NCBI RefSeq assembly: GCF_001298265.1
Contig: NZ_LGSZ01000095.1
Coordinates: 62,001-126,000, forward strand
Source: Allobosea vaviloviae
GTDB lineage: Bacteria > Pseudomonadota > Alphaproteobacteria > Rhizobiales > Beijerinckiaceae
Length of the DNA stretch: 64,000 nucleotides
Reading direction: 5' to 3'
Shown: positions 52,189 to 60,612 of the stretch, one piece after another
How positions within the stretch are numbered: position 1 is the first letter of the stretch
Layout of the letters: each line of letters opens with the position of its first letter
Notes under the pieces: model-generated
Databases searched by the model: none
Seen by the model: only the letters and a program-made list of their open reading frames with translations
Told to the model about the DNA's origin: nothing
Translations under genes and position numbers: made by a program

Positions 52189-52398
52189 CTAGATCGACCG
52201 ATCCTGCCTGGGACGCGCTTGGTCGCGCCGCCCCGTAAGCGCGGCGAGGAGGCCCCAAAGGCCCATCAGTTTGCTCGCTCCCCCCATTCTCGTCGCCGCC
52301 AGCGCCAGAATGGCCGATACGAGGCGCGAATGCCGGCCGCTTGCCGCCGTTTTTGTCAGATAGGCGCCCACTGCCTGTCCCAGGATCAGCCGTAGCAT
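52189..52398 (-). CDS. 69-residue protein of unknown function, stress-promoter controlled
   Basis: Strong ribosome site (GAGGGAG, 9 bases upstream) and a perfect EcfG-type promoter (52444-52468). The protein begins with a hydrophobic stretch MLRLILGQAVGAYL, has a second apolar segment (KLMGLWGLLAALTG, about 43-56) and ends in a basic tail. Probably membrane-associated. No family recognised. It is followed by xth on the same strand. Confidence 0.7.
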   Translation of the reverse strand: MLRLILGQAVGAYLTKTAASGRHSRLVSAILALAATRMGGASKLMGLWGLLAALTGRRDQARPRQDRSI

Positions 52399-52443
52399 CG
52401 TTCAGTTCTCCCTCAATGCGTGCCGCGTTTTGCGACGTGGGAG

Positions 52444-52468
52444 AACGTGCGGAGCTGCAACGCGTTCC
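52444..52468 (-). promoter_or_regulatory. EcfG-type promoter for the 69-residue gene and probably xth
   Basis: Reverse strand GGAAC (52468-52464), 16-base spacer, CGTT (52447-52444): a full match to the general-stress consensus. -10 end 45 bases upstream of the start at 52398. Confidence 0.75.
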
Positions 52469-52525
52469 CTCGATGAGAACGCGCGCCGGGATCGGGCATG
52501 GATCAGGCAGGTTGCTTCCCGGAAC

Positions 52526-52550
52526 GGAACTGCATCGTCTCCCGCTCGTT
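52526..52550 (+). promoter_or_regulatory. EcfG-type promoter for ku1
   Basis: GGAAC (52526-52530), 16-base spacer, CGTT (52547-52550), a full consensus match. It lies 43 bases upstream of the ku ATG at 52594 and is back to back with the promoter at 52444-52468. A second GGAAC directly precedes it at 52521. Confidence 0.78.
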
Positions 52551-52593
52551 TCTCGCCTGCGTTGATGGGCAGCGCCTGCTGAGGAAAACGGCC

Positions 52594-53436
52594 ATGGCTC
52601 CGCGAGCTGTCTGGAAGGGCGTGCTGAAGATCGCCGAAGTGACCTGTCCGGTGTCGCTCTACACGGCCGCGTCGACATCGGAGCGGATCTCGTTTCACAC
52701 CCTCAACCGCAAGACCGGCAACCGCGTCCAGCGCCAGTTCGTCGACGAGGTCTCGGGGAAGCCCGTGGAGACCGAGGATCAGGTCAAGGGCTACGACAAG
52801 GGCGACGGGGACTACGTCATCCTCGAACCCGAGGAGGTCGCGGCCGCCATCCCCGAAAGCGACAAGACGCTGACCGTCGAGACCTTCCTGCCCTGTGACG
52901 AGATCGACGACATCTTTTTCGACAAGCCCTATTATGTCTCGCCGAGCACCCCGATCGCATCCGAAGCCTTCGCCTTGATCCGCGAGGGGATGAAGGCGCA
53001 GCAATCGGCAGCGCTCGCGCGGACCGTGATCTTCCGCCGGATGCGATCGATCCTGATCCGGCCGCATGGCGAGGGGCTGATCGCGACGACCCTGAATTTC
53101 GATTATGAGGTGCGTTCCGCCGAGGATGCCTTCAGCGACGTTCCGAAGATGAAGATCGAAGACGAGATGCTCGAGCTCGCCGAGCACATCATCAAGACGA
53201 AGGCCGGGACCTTCGATCCCAAAGGCTTCGATGACCGGTATGAGGCGGCTCTGGCGGAGGTGGTCCGGGCCAAGATCGAAGGCCGCAAGATCAAGCCGCA
53301 GAAGCGCCCCGAGCCGACAAAGGTCGTCAGTCTGCTCGCCGCGCTGCGCGAAAGTGCCGAGGCGGGCGGGGGAAAGACGTCGGGGAAGGCGGCAGCTCCC
53401 AGGAAGACGGCCGCACCCCGCAAGAAGGCGAGCTGA
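52594..53436 (+). CDS. ku: Ku DNA-end-binding protein, copy 1
   Basis: 280 residues from ATG 52594 (MAPRAVWKG) with GAGGA upstream. The Ku core covers about 1-245 with VWKGVLKIAEVTCPVSLY, ISFHTLNRKTGNRV and the bridge region DEIDDIFFDKPYYV. The C-terminus is a Lys/Ala/Pro tail (about 250-280), typical for DNA-end affinity and LigD contact. Binds double-strand ends as a ring and recruits LigD. Tail to tail with the second ku gene, one base apart. Confidence 0.95.
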   Translation: MAPRAVWKGVLKIAEVTCPVSLYTAASTSERISFHTLNRKTGNRVQRQFVDEVSGKPVETEDQVKGYDKGDGDYVILEPEEVAAAIPESDKTLTVETFLPCDEIDDIFFDKPYYVSPSTPIASEAFALIREGMKAQQSAALARTVIFRRMRSILIRPHGEGLIATTLNFDYEVRSAEDAFSDVPKMKIEDEMLELAEHIIKTKAGTFDPKGFDDRYEAALAEVVRAKIEGRKIKPQKRPEPTKVVSLLAALRESAEAGGGKTSGKAAAPRKTAAPRKKAS

Positions 53437-53437
53437 C

Positions 53438-54226
53438 TTAGGTCTTGCGCGGCTCCAGGCTCCGCTTGAGAGCATCCATGATGTTCACGACATTGCCCTC
53501 GCTGGCTTGAGGCTTGGCCGCCTTGGCGGGCTTGCGGCCCTTCTGCTTCGCCTTGATGATCGTCAGCAGTTCGTCCTGCACGGGGTCCGTCGCGAGGTCC
53601 GGCGACCAGTCCTTCGTGCGGCTCGTGATCAGCTTGTCCATCAGCGGGCGAAGATCGGCGTCGGGCTCGGCCTTCTTGATGCCTGCGAAATAATCCTTCT
53701 CCGGCCTGACCTCGTCGCCATAGCGCAGGGTCCACAGCACGATGCCGTTGTCGCGCGCCTCCAGCAGAACCGCGCGCTCCCGGCGATAGAGCACGACGCG
53801 CGAGATGCCGACCGTCCTGGTGCGCTTCATGGCTTCGCGAATGACCGCGAAGGCCTCCTCGCCGACCTTGCCGTCCGGCACCAGGTAATGCGGCGTATCG
53901 AACCAGATCCAGCCGACCGACGACCGAGGCGCGAAGGTCTCGATGTCGATCGTGCGCGTGCTCTCCAGCGCGACGGCGTCGAGCTCGTCATCCTCCAGCA
54001 TCACATACTCGTCGTCGCCCTTGGGGTAGCCCTTGACCTCGTCGTCATCCGCCACGGGCTTTCCCGTCACGGCATCGACGTACCGGCTCATGATGCGGTG
54101 GCCGGTCTTGCGGTTGAGTGTGTGGAAGCGGACCTTCTCGCTTTCCGATCGGGCCGGCATCATCGCCACCGGGCAGGTCACGAGTGAGAGCTTCAGATAG
54201 CCCTTCCAAAACGTCCGCGGCGCCAT
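53438..54226 (-). CDS. ku: Ku DNA-end-binding protein, copy 2
   Basis: 262 residues: FWKGYLKLSLVTCPVAM, VRFHTLNRKTGHRI, bridge region SSVGWIWFDTPHYL and a C-terminal NVVNIMDALKRSL motif that many rhizobial Ku share. Its Lys-rich tail is shorter than copy 1. Two Ku proteins may form homo- or heterodimers, as known in Sinorhizobium. ATG 54226 has an EcfG-type promoter directly upstream (54251-54276). ligD lies on the same strand upstream, 72 bases away. Confidence 0.95.
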   Translation of the reverse strand: MAPRTFWKGYLKLSLVTCPVAMMPARSESEKVRFHTLNRKTGHRIMSRYVDAVTGKPVADDDEVKGYPKGDDEYVMLEDDELDAVALESTRTIDIETFAPRSSVGWIWFDTPHYLVPDGKVGEEAFAVIREAMKRTRTVGISRVVLYRRERAVLLEARDNGIVLWTLRYGDEVRPEKDYFAGIKKAEPDADLRPLMDKLITSRTKDWSPDLATDPVQDELLTIIKAKQKGRKPAKAAKPQASEGNVVNIMDALKRSLEPRKT

Positions 54227-54250
54227 GTCAGCTCTCCCGATGTGTCCCGG

Positions 54251-54276
54251 AGAACGCCGCGCGCAGGCTGATCGTT
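54251..54276 (-). promoter_or_regulatory. EcfG-type promoter for ku2
   Basis: Reverse strand GGAAC (54276-54272), 17-base spacer, CGTT (54254-54251); full consensus. The -10 end is 24 bases upstream of the ku ATG at 54226. It sits in the 72-base gap after ligD, so ku2 can be expressed apart from ligD. Confidence 0.75.
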
Positions 54277-54298
54277 CCCGGCGATACCGAGGTCGGCA

Positions 54299-56923
54299 TC
54301 AGGCTGCCTCGGCCCGCTTGCCCAGCTTCTTGATGGCATCGACGATCGAGCCGGCTGCGTCGTCATAGCCCTCCCAGGCCTTCGTCTTCTTCAGCAGCCC
54401 GGGCACGGTCCGGATGGTATAGCGCGAGGGATCGAGGCCGGCCTTCACCTGCGACCAGGTCAGCGGCATCGAGGCATGGGCGCCTGGCCGCGCGCGGGGC
54501 GAGAGCGGCGCGACTGCGGTGGCCATGCGATCGTTGCGCAGATAGTCGAGGAAGATGCGGCCGTTCCTCAGTCTCTTGGCCATGTTGACGACGTAGCGCG
54601 AGGGTTGGTCGTTGGCGAGTTCGGCACAGACGGCCCGGGCGAAGTTCTTCGCAGCCGGCCAGTCGACCGATGCGCGGCGTCCCGATGCCAGCGGTGCCAC
54701 GACGTGAAGGCCCTTGCCGCCGGTCGTCTTGCAGAAGCTGGTGAGGCCGAGTGCGTCCAGCCTCTCGCGCATCTGCACGGCCGCGTCGATGACATCGTCG
54801 AAGCTGACGCACGGTCCCGGGTCAAGATCGAAGACGAGGCGTCCCGGCACCTCGGGGTCACCGGGCACGCAGTTCCAGGGATGCAGCTCGATGCCGCCGA
54901 CCTGCGCGGCGGCAGCCAAGGCCTCGATGCGGTCGATCTGGAGATAGGGCTTCTTGTCGCCGAAGACGCGCACGAGCTCGAACAGGTTCGACGTTCCCAT
55001 GCCCGCATGGCGCTGGAAGAACATCTCGCCATCGACTCCATCGGGCGCGCGGACGAGCGAGCAGGGGCGCCCCTTGATATGCGGCAGCATCCAGTCGCCG
55101 ACCGCGGCGAAATACTCGGCCAGCTCCTGCTTGGAGACGGGCCGCCCATCCTCGGCATCTGGCCAGAGCGCCTTGTCGGGATGGCTGATGCCGACGCCCA
55201 TCACATCGGCCCTGCCGCCACGCGAGCGCGAGAGCGAGTGTTGTGGCGTCGGCGTTTGCGTCGCTTCCGGGTCTGCGGGACGTTCGGTCTCGACCTCCTC
55301 GGCCGGCTTGTCGTCACGCAGCCCCTTGAAGGCGGCCTGGCGCACCATGCCGTCTCCGGTCCAGCCGGCGAACTCGATCTCGGCAACGAGCTCCGGCTTC
55401 AACCAGGTCACGCCCGGGTCGCGCTTGGGCGCCCCCACGCCAGTGAAGGGCGACTTTGCGGCTTCTGCTGCCCTGAGCCGGGGCAGCAGAGTGGCGACCT
55501 TGGCGGCGCTGTAGCCGGTCCCGACGCGGCCGATATAGACGAAGTGCGAGCCGCGGTAGACGCCGACCAGCAGCGACCGAAACTTGCCAGCAGTCGTGGA
55601 CCAGCCGCCGATGACAACCTCGTGCCCCGCGCGGCATTTCGCCTTGGTCCAGCTGTCGCTGCGCCCGGAGACATAAGGGGCATCGACGGCCTTGGAGACG
55701 ATTCCCTCCAGGGACAGCCTGCAGGCGGACTTCAGAACGGCGTCCCCGCCCGTTTCGAAATGCTCGACATAGCGGAGGACGACGCCGTCGGCATGCTGTG
55801 CGAGGCAGGTCTTGAGCTGCTCCTTGCGCTTGAGCAGCGGCTCCTCGCGCAGATCGGTCCCGCCGTCGAAGAGCATGTCGAAGGCGAAGAAGACCAGGTC
55901 GTCGGTCTTCTGTTCGGATAGGGCGGCCTGCAGCGCTGCGAAATCAGGCGAGCCATGGCTGTCGAGCGCGACGATCTCACCGTCGATGATCGCGTCGGGC
56001 AGGCCGGCCGCCGCCGCCGCGATCGCCTTGAATTTCGCCGTCCAGTCGAGCCCCTTGCGTGTCTTGAGCGTGACCTTCCCGGCCTCGATGCGCATCTGGA
56101 TGCGGTAGCCGTCGAACTTGATCTCATGGACCCAGCCGGCATCATTGGCGGGTCGCTCCACGATCCTGCACAGCTGCGGCTCGATGAAGGCCGGCATCTC
56201 GGCAGAGGGGGCCTTGCGACCTGATCGCGCCTTCTGGGGCGCGCTTCGTTGCCGTGCGGCCAATCCCTTGCGACTGTCCCATTCCGCATCGGGTGCCAGC
56301 ACGTCCTTCGCCAGCAGGAACGGTTTCGGGGATTTGCCCTTGCCGGCTGCAATCGCAGCCATTGTGCGTCCCGACGCGACAGAGGTGTCCACCTCCAGCA
56401 CGGCCTCGCCATCGCCATCGACGGCATGCTCGTCCCGGTGCTTGATCAGCAGCCAGTTGGTCCGCTTGCCGCCGTCCCGATCCCGGCGCATCCGCACCAG
56501 CACGAAGCTTCCGTGCAGCCTTTCGCCATGGAGCGTGAACTTCAGATCGCCCTTTTCGAGCTGCCTCTCGGGGCTGAGCTTGCCCTCGGGCTCCCAATAG
56601 CCTCGGTCCCACAGCTGGACGGTGCCTCCGCCGTACTCTCCCTTGGGGATCGTTCCCTCGAAGTCGCCATAGGCGAGCGGATGGTCTTCGACCTCGACGG
56701 CGAGGCGCTTGTCCTGCGGATCGAGCGAGGGGCCCTTCGTCACGGCCCAGGATTTGAAGACGCCGTCGAGTTCGAGACGCAGATCATAATGCAGCCGCGT
56801 CGCATCGTGCTTCTGGATGACGAAGCGCAGGCGGTTCGAGGCCGCTACCGCAACATCGTCGCCAGGCTCCTTCGTCTTCTCGAAGTCGCGCTTGGCACGG
56901 TAGGTCTGGAGCTTGCTGGTCAA
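54299..56923 (-). CDS. ligD: multifunctional DNA ligase D (NHEJ)
   Basis: 874 residues from TTG 56923, preceded at 7 bases by GGAGGGA; no ATG matches better. Order of domains: 3'-phosphoesterase (about 25-165, RLHYDLRLE, PKGEYGGG), ATP-dependent ligase (about 240-530, adenylated K269 in EIKFDGYR, then IDGEIVALD), and the primase/polymerase domain (about 590-850, DLDPG, TGGKGLHVV). This PE-Lig-Pol order is the Pseudomonas type. It fills, trims and seals ends held by Ku. An EcfG-type promoter lies directly upstream (56948-56972). Confidence 0.95.
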   Translation of the reverse strand: MTSKLQTYRAKRDFEKTKEPGDDVAVAASNRLRFVIQKHDATRLHYDLRLELDGVFKSWAVTKGPSLDPQDKRLAVEVEDHPLAYGDFEGTIPKGEYGGGTVQLWDRGYWEPEGKLSPERQLEKGDLKFTLHGERLHGSFVLVRMRRDRDGGKRTNWLLIKHRDEHAVDGDGEAVLEVDTSVASGRTMAAIAAGKGKSPKPFLLAKDVLAPDAEWDSRKGLAARQRSAPQKARSGRKAPSAEMPAFIEPQLCRIVERPANDAGWVHEIKFDGYRIQMRIEAGKVTLKTRKGLDWTAKFKAIAAAAAGLPDAIIDGEIVALDSHGSPDFAALQAALSEQKTDDLVFFAFDMLFDGGTDLREEPLLKRKEQLKTCLAQHADGVVLRYVEHFETGGDAVLKSACRLSLEGIVSKAVDAPYVSGRSDSWTKAKCRAGHEVVIGGWSTTAGKFRSLLVGVYRGSHFVYIGRVGTGYSAAKVATLLPRLRAAEAAKSPFTGVGAPKRDPGVTWLKPELVAEIEFAGWTGDGMVRQAAFKGLRDDKPAEEVETERPADPEATQTPTPQHSLSRSRGGRADVMGVGISHPDKALWPDAEDGRPVSKQELAEYFAAVGDWMLPHIKGRPCSLVRAPDGVDGEMFFQRHAGMGTSNLFELVRVFGDKKPYLQIDRIEALAAAAQVGGIELHPWNCVPGDPEVPGRLVFDLDPGPCVSFDDVIDAAVQMRERLDALGLTSFCKTTGGKGLHVVAPLASGRRASVDWPAAKNFARAVCAELANDQPSRYVVNMAKRLRNGRIFLDYLRNDRMATAVAPLSPRARPGAHASMPLTWSQVKAGLDPSRYTIRTVPGLLKKTKAWEGYDDAAGSIVDAIKKLGKRAEAA

Positions 56924-56947
56924 GGATCGGTCCCTCCGCGCTCGCTC

Positions 56948-56972
56948 AACGCCAGCGCCAGGGACCGGTTCC
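56948..56972 (-). promoter_or_regulatory. EcfG-type promoter for ligD
   Basis: Reverse strand GGAAC (56972-56968), 16-base spacer, CGTT (56951-56948), a full consensus match. The -10 end is 24 bases upstream of the TTG start, which also supports that start. Confidence 0.78.
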
Positions 56973-57081
56973 CGATGATGCAATTCGGTCAGGTGACGAG
57001 CGCGAGATCTGGCCCGGGGAATCGGGACAGACCGCGCCAGTCCATGCGCGCGACTGTGTCAGGCGCGAGGGGGGGCGACTG

Positions 57082-57330
57082 TCAGACGAGCGCGTCGATC
57101 GAGGTCAACTTGCCCTTGATGTCGGCGAGCGAGCCTTCATACTCCCATGTCTGCACGGTATCGTGCGGGCACTCGATGAAGATGTAATCCTCGGTGAAAG
57201 ACAAAATCCTGTCGATCTTGATGATTTTCTCGACGAAGCCCTTCGACTCCACGGGGTCGATGATCAGTCGTCCTTCTTCGTCGTAGCCGTGATAGACGGA
57301 TTTTGCCTTGATCTTCAGAGCGATGAACAT
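57082..57330 (-). CDS. small protein of unknown function
   Basis: 82 residues from ATG 57330 (MFIALKIKAKSVYHG). Alternating hydrophobic and charged residues suggest a small beta-rich soluble domain; IKAKSVYHGYDEEGRL and FIECPHDTVQTWEYEG are its most distinctive parts. Lower GC than its neighbours. No family recognised. It lies 46 bases after the enolase-superfamily gene on the same strand, so it may be the last gene of the catabolic operon, or separate. The ribosome site is weak (CAGG). Confidence 0.65.
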   Translation of the reverse strand: MFIALKIKAKSVYHGYDEEGRLIIDPVESKGFVEKIIKIDRILSFTEDYIFIECPHDTVQTWEYEGSLADIKGKLTSIDALV

Positions 57331-57376
57331 CGTGTTACCTGCTTTTGTCGGGAGTGGGGGCGTCCTTGGACGACTG

Positions 57377-58546
57377 TCATGACAGCGCGTATTCGCCATA
57401 GATCGAATTGTCGAGCGCGGTGCGGCGCAACTGGACGCCGAAGCCCGCCGCATCGCTGACGGGAATGACGCCGCCCTTGACCGAGGCCTCGATCGGGTTC
57501 TCCAGCACCTCGACATGGCCGGGAATGCGCGCCCAGTAGGGGAAATGCTCCTGGATGTAGAAGTTCGGGATCGAGGCGGAAAAATGCATCCCGACCGCCG
57601 TCGACAGCGCGCTGGCGCAGATATGGGGCTGCACCTTCATGCTGTAGGCCTCGGCCATCGCCGCGATCTTGCGCGCTTCCAAGAGGCCGCCGGTGTTGCC
57701 GATGTCCGGCTGCAGGATGTCCACGGCGCGGCTCTCCAGGATGTCACGGAAGCCGTAGCGCGAATACACCCGCTCGCCGACCGCGATGCGCTGCGAGATG
57801 TTCTGCGCGATCTTGACCAGCGCGCCGACATCGCCGGGCACGGCCGGCTCCTCGACATAGGTGATGTCGAGGTTCTCCACCTCGCGGCAGAAGCGGATCG
57901 TGTCGTCGGTGGTCAGCCCGGCCGAGAGGTCGAGCATGATTTCGACATCGGGCCCGACGGCGCGGCGGATCTCGCTCACCGTCTGGACGGCGCGCTTGAC
58001 GATGCTGCGGTCGCTGGCGGCGCGGAAGGAGGGATGACGCAGCCTGCCCTCGGGCATGATCGTGACGAAGGGGTAGAATTTCAGTGCATCATAGCCGTCC
58101 GTGACCGCCTTCGCGGCGGCGTCCGGCAGCTGGCTGTCCTGCGTGCAGCCGAAATACCAGCCGTTGCAATAGGTCCGCAGGCTGTCCTGGACGCGCCCGC
58201 CGAGGAGTTCGTAGACCGGGATGTTCAGGCTGCGCGCCTTGATGTCGAGCATCGCCTGCTCGATCGCGCTCATCGCCGCATACACGATCGGCCCGCCGCC
58301 CTTGGCCCAGAAGCCGTGGTCGTAGATCTCGGTCCACAAGGCCTCGATGCGGAACGGGTCGATCCCGCCCATCATGTAGCGCTCGATGATGTCCTTGAGC
58401 ATGCCGGCCGACGCCGTGCCGCCGATGCCATAGGCGATGCAGGCCTCGCCGAGACCGATGATGCCCTCATCGGTCTCCAGTTCGAGGATGACCGGGCGGA
58501 TGCCGCCGCTTTCGATCAGGTAGATGCGTGCCGAAGTGATCTTCAT
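57377..58546 (-). CDS. enolase-superfamily enzyme, mandelate racemase/muconate lactonizing type
   Basis: 389 residues: capping domain (about 1-125) and barrel. Metal ligands D206 in LDLS, E232/E233 in VEEP and E258 in GER; a D281-H308 dyad (QPDIG, QPHI) as in the mandelate racemase subgroup. On the other side the usual K-x-K is K156-F-Y (ALKFYPF), so only one lysine remains. This pattern suits acid-sugar dehydratases or one-base epimerases more than muconate cycloisomerases. Substrate not known; the operon suggests a small amino- or hydroxy-acid. Confidence 0.88.
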   Translation of the reverse strand: MKITSARIYLIESGGIRPVILELETDEGIIGLGEACIAYGIGGTASAGMLKDIIERYMMGGIDPFRIEALWTEIYDHGFWAKGGGPIVYAAMSAIEQAMLDIKARSLNIPVYELLGGRVQDSLRTYCNGWYFGCTQDSQLPDAAAKAVTDGYDALKFYPFVTIMPEGRLRHPSFRAASDRSIVKRAVQTVSEIRRAVGPDVEIMLDLSAGLTTDDTIRFCREVENLDITYVEEPAVPGDVGALVKIAQNISQRIAVGERVYSRYGFRDILESRAVDILQPDIGNTGGLLEARKIAAMAEAYSMKVQPHICASALSTAVGMHFSASIPNFYIQEHFPYWARIPGHVEVLENPIEASVKGGVIPVSDAAGFGVQLRRTALDNSIYGEYALS

Positions 58547-58555
58547 GTCGCTGTC

Positions 58556-60589
58556 TCAGATGTCCTTGCAGAGCCGCATCGCATCCAGCATGACGGCGTG
58601 GATGTCGCGCGACGAGATCGCGTCGCCGATGCGGTGCAACTCGTAACGCCCCTCGGGATTCAGCGAGAGCGACTGCCGCCCGCCCGCGACGAGCGCGTCG
58701 AGATCGGTCACGCCGTCATTGACGGCGCCCGCGCGCATCTCGTGATAGAGCTCATCCATCGGTATCGTCCCGCGCTCGATCACCATGCGGTCGCAGGACA
58801 TCGTCTCCTCGACCTCGGTGTATTCGTTGACGAAGGTCGCATCGAGCCGGTTGCCGTTGCGTATGATCCGCTTCAGGCGCCGGTCGGGATGCAGCGCCGT
58901 GCCGGCGCGGTAGAGCTCGCGCATGATGAACGGCCGGTCGAGATAGCTGGTCTCGATGCCGGCCTGCTTGTCGGGCGTGACATAGACCAGCTGCGCGCCC
59001 TGGTCGGCCAGCATCTCGGCGCTGGCCGCGCCGGTGATCGTGCCGAGCCCGTCATAGAGCAGAACCGTGCCTTGCGAGACGCGCGGCGTCTCCAGCATCT
59101 CCCAGACCGTCTCGGCAAGTTCGGCACCCGCGACCTCGTTCTCCATCCTGTCCGGCAGCCCGCCGGTCGCGATGATCACGACGTCCGGATTCGCCGCTGC
59201 GATCGTCTCGGCATCGGCATAGCTGTTGTAGTGGAAGACGACGCCGAGCCGCTCGGCCTCGGCCAGGCGCCAGTCGACGATGCCGATCAGGTCGCGCCGC
59301 CGCGGAATGCGGGTTGCGAGCAGAACCTGCCCGCCGGCCTGCGAGGCGGCCTCGTGGACGATCACCTCATGGCCGCGTTCGGCGCAGATCCGCGCCGCCT
59401 CGAGCCCTCCGGGCCCGGCGCCGACGATGACGACGCGACGCTTCGTCTGCGCCTTGGCAATCAGATGCGGCAGCGTCGCCTCGCGACCGATCGAGACATT
59501 GTGGATGCAGCGTCGCTGCCAGGAGCAGTAGGTCGCGCCGACGCAGGGACGGATACGCTCCTCCTCACCACGGGCCAGCTTGTTGACGATATGGGGGTCG
59601 GCGATGTGGGCGCGGGTCATGCCGACCAGTGAGATTAGCCCTTCCTGAATGGCGTAGCGCGCCGTGGCGAGATCGGTGATCCGCGCCGCGTGGAAGACGG
59701 GCAGCGACAGCTGCTTTTTGACGGCGGCGACGGGCGCGAGCTGCGGCGCCAGGCCAACATGCATGCCCGGCATGTAGTCGGCGAGGCCGACCTCGGTGTC
59801 GATGCGGCCGAAGGTGAGGTTGAAGAAATCGATCAGGCCCGAGCGCTCGATCAGCTTGGCCATGTCGAGATATTCGGCGCCCGTCATGCCCTCCTCATGG
59901 CCCTCGCCGACGGCCATGCGTACGCCGAGGAGGAAGTCGTCGCCGACCCGCCTGCGGATTTCCTCCAGAACCATCAGCCCGAAGCGGGCGCGGTTCTCCA
60001 GCGAGCCGCCGAATTCGTCGGTGCGGCGGTTGACGAGCGGGTTCCAGAACTGGCCGACGAGATGGCCGTGGACATGGACCTCGCAGCCGTCGAGCCCGCC
60101 TTCCCGGCAGCGCCAGGCCGCATCGCCGAACTGGCGGATGATGCGGTCGATGTCGTGCTTGTCCATCTCCTTGGTGAAGCCGCGATGCGACGGTTCGCGA
60201 TAGCGCGAGGGCGAGACGGTCGGCAGCCAGTTGTCGGAGCGCCAGTGGCTGCGCCCGCCGAGATGCGTGATCTGGCACATGATGGCTGCGCCGTGGCGAT
60301 GCACACGCTCCGAGAACTCGCGGAAATGCGTGATGATTCGGTCGTCGCCGACGCTGAGCTGGCCGAAGACCGAGCCGGAATCGGGCGAGACGTTGGAGGA
60401 GCCGCCGAACATGGTCAGCCCGATGCCACCCCTGGCCTTCTCCTCGTGATAGAGCTGGTAGCGCTCCTTGGGCATCGCATCCTCGCCATAGCTGATGGCG
60501 TGGCTGGTGCTCATGATGCGGTTCTTCAGCGTCAGATGCTTGATCGTCAGCGGTTGCAGCAGCGGATCGGAGGACATGGCCGGGCTCAT
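58556..60589 (-). CDS. FMN/FAD oxidoreductase of the trimethylamine-dehydrogenase / dienoyl-CoA-reductase family
   Basis: 677 residues: N-terminal old-yellow-enzyme barrel with FMN (about 1-345; VHGHLVGQFWNP, then RRTDEFGGSLENRARF), an iron-sulphur segment, then an FAD/NAD(P) domain starting VVIVGAGPGGLEAARI (about 390). The cluster motif reads C349-V-G-A352-T-Y-C355 then C361: the second of four expected Cys is Ala and the loop to the last Cys is short. Family members demethylate tertiary amines or reduce enoyl thioesters. In this operon, N-demethylation of an amino-acid betaine-like compound is a reasonable guess. Confidence 0.87.
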   Translation of the reverse strand: MSPAMSSDPLLQPLTIKHLTLKNRIMSTSHAISYGEDAMPKERYQLYHEEKARGGIGLTMFGGSSNVSPDSGSVFGQLSVGDDRIITHFREFSERVHRHGAAIMCQITHLGGRSHWRSDNWLPTVSPSRYREPSHRGFTKEMDKHDIDRIIRQFGDAAWRCREGGLDGCEVHVHGHLVGQFWNPLVNRRTDEFGGSLENRARFGLMVLEEIRRRVGDDFLLGVRMAVGEGHEEGMTGAEYLDMAKLIERSGLIDFFNLTFGRIDTEVGLADYMPGMHVGLAPQLAPVAAVKKQLSLPVFHAARITDLATARYAIQEGLISLVGMTRAHIADPHIVNKLARGEEERIRPCVGATYCSWQRRCIHNVSIGREATLPHLIAKAQTKRRVVIVGAGPGGLEAARICAERGHEVIVHEAASQAGGQVLLATRIPRRRDLIGIVDWRLAEAERLGVVFHYNSYADAETIAAANPDVVIIATGGLPDRMENEVAGAELAETVWEMLETPRVSQGTVLLYDGLGTITGAASAEMLADQGAQLVYVTPDKQAGIETSYLDRPFIMRELYRAGTALHPDRRLKRIIRNGNRLDATFVNEYTEVEETMSCDRMVIERGTIPMDELYHEMRAGAVNDGVTDLDALVAGGRQSLSLNPEGRYELHRIGDAISSRDIHAVMLDAMRLCKDI

Positions 60590-60612
60590 TTGTGAGGCAG
60601 TGAAAAGGCGGC

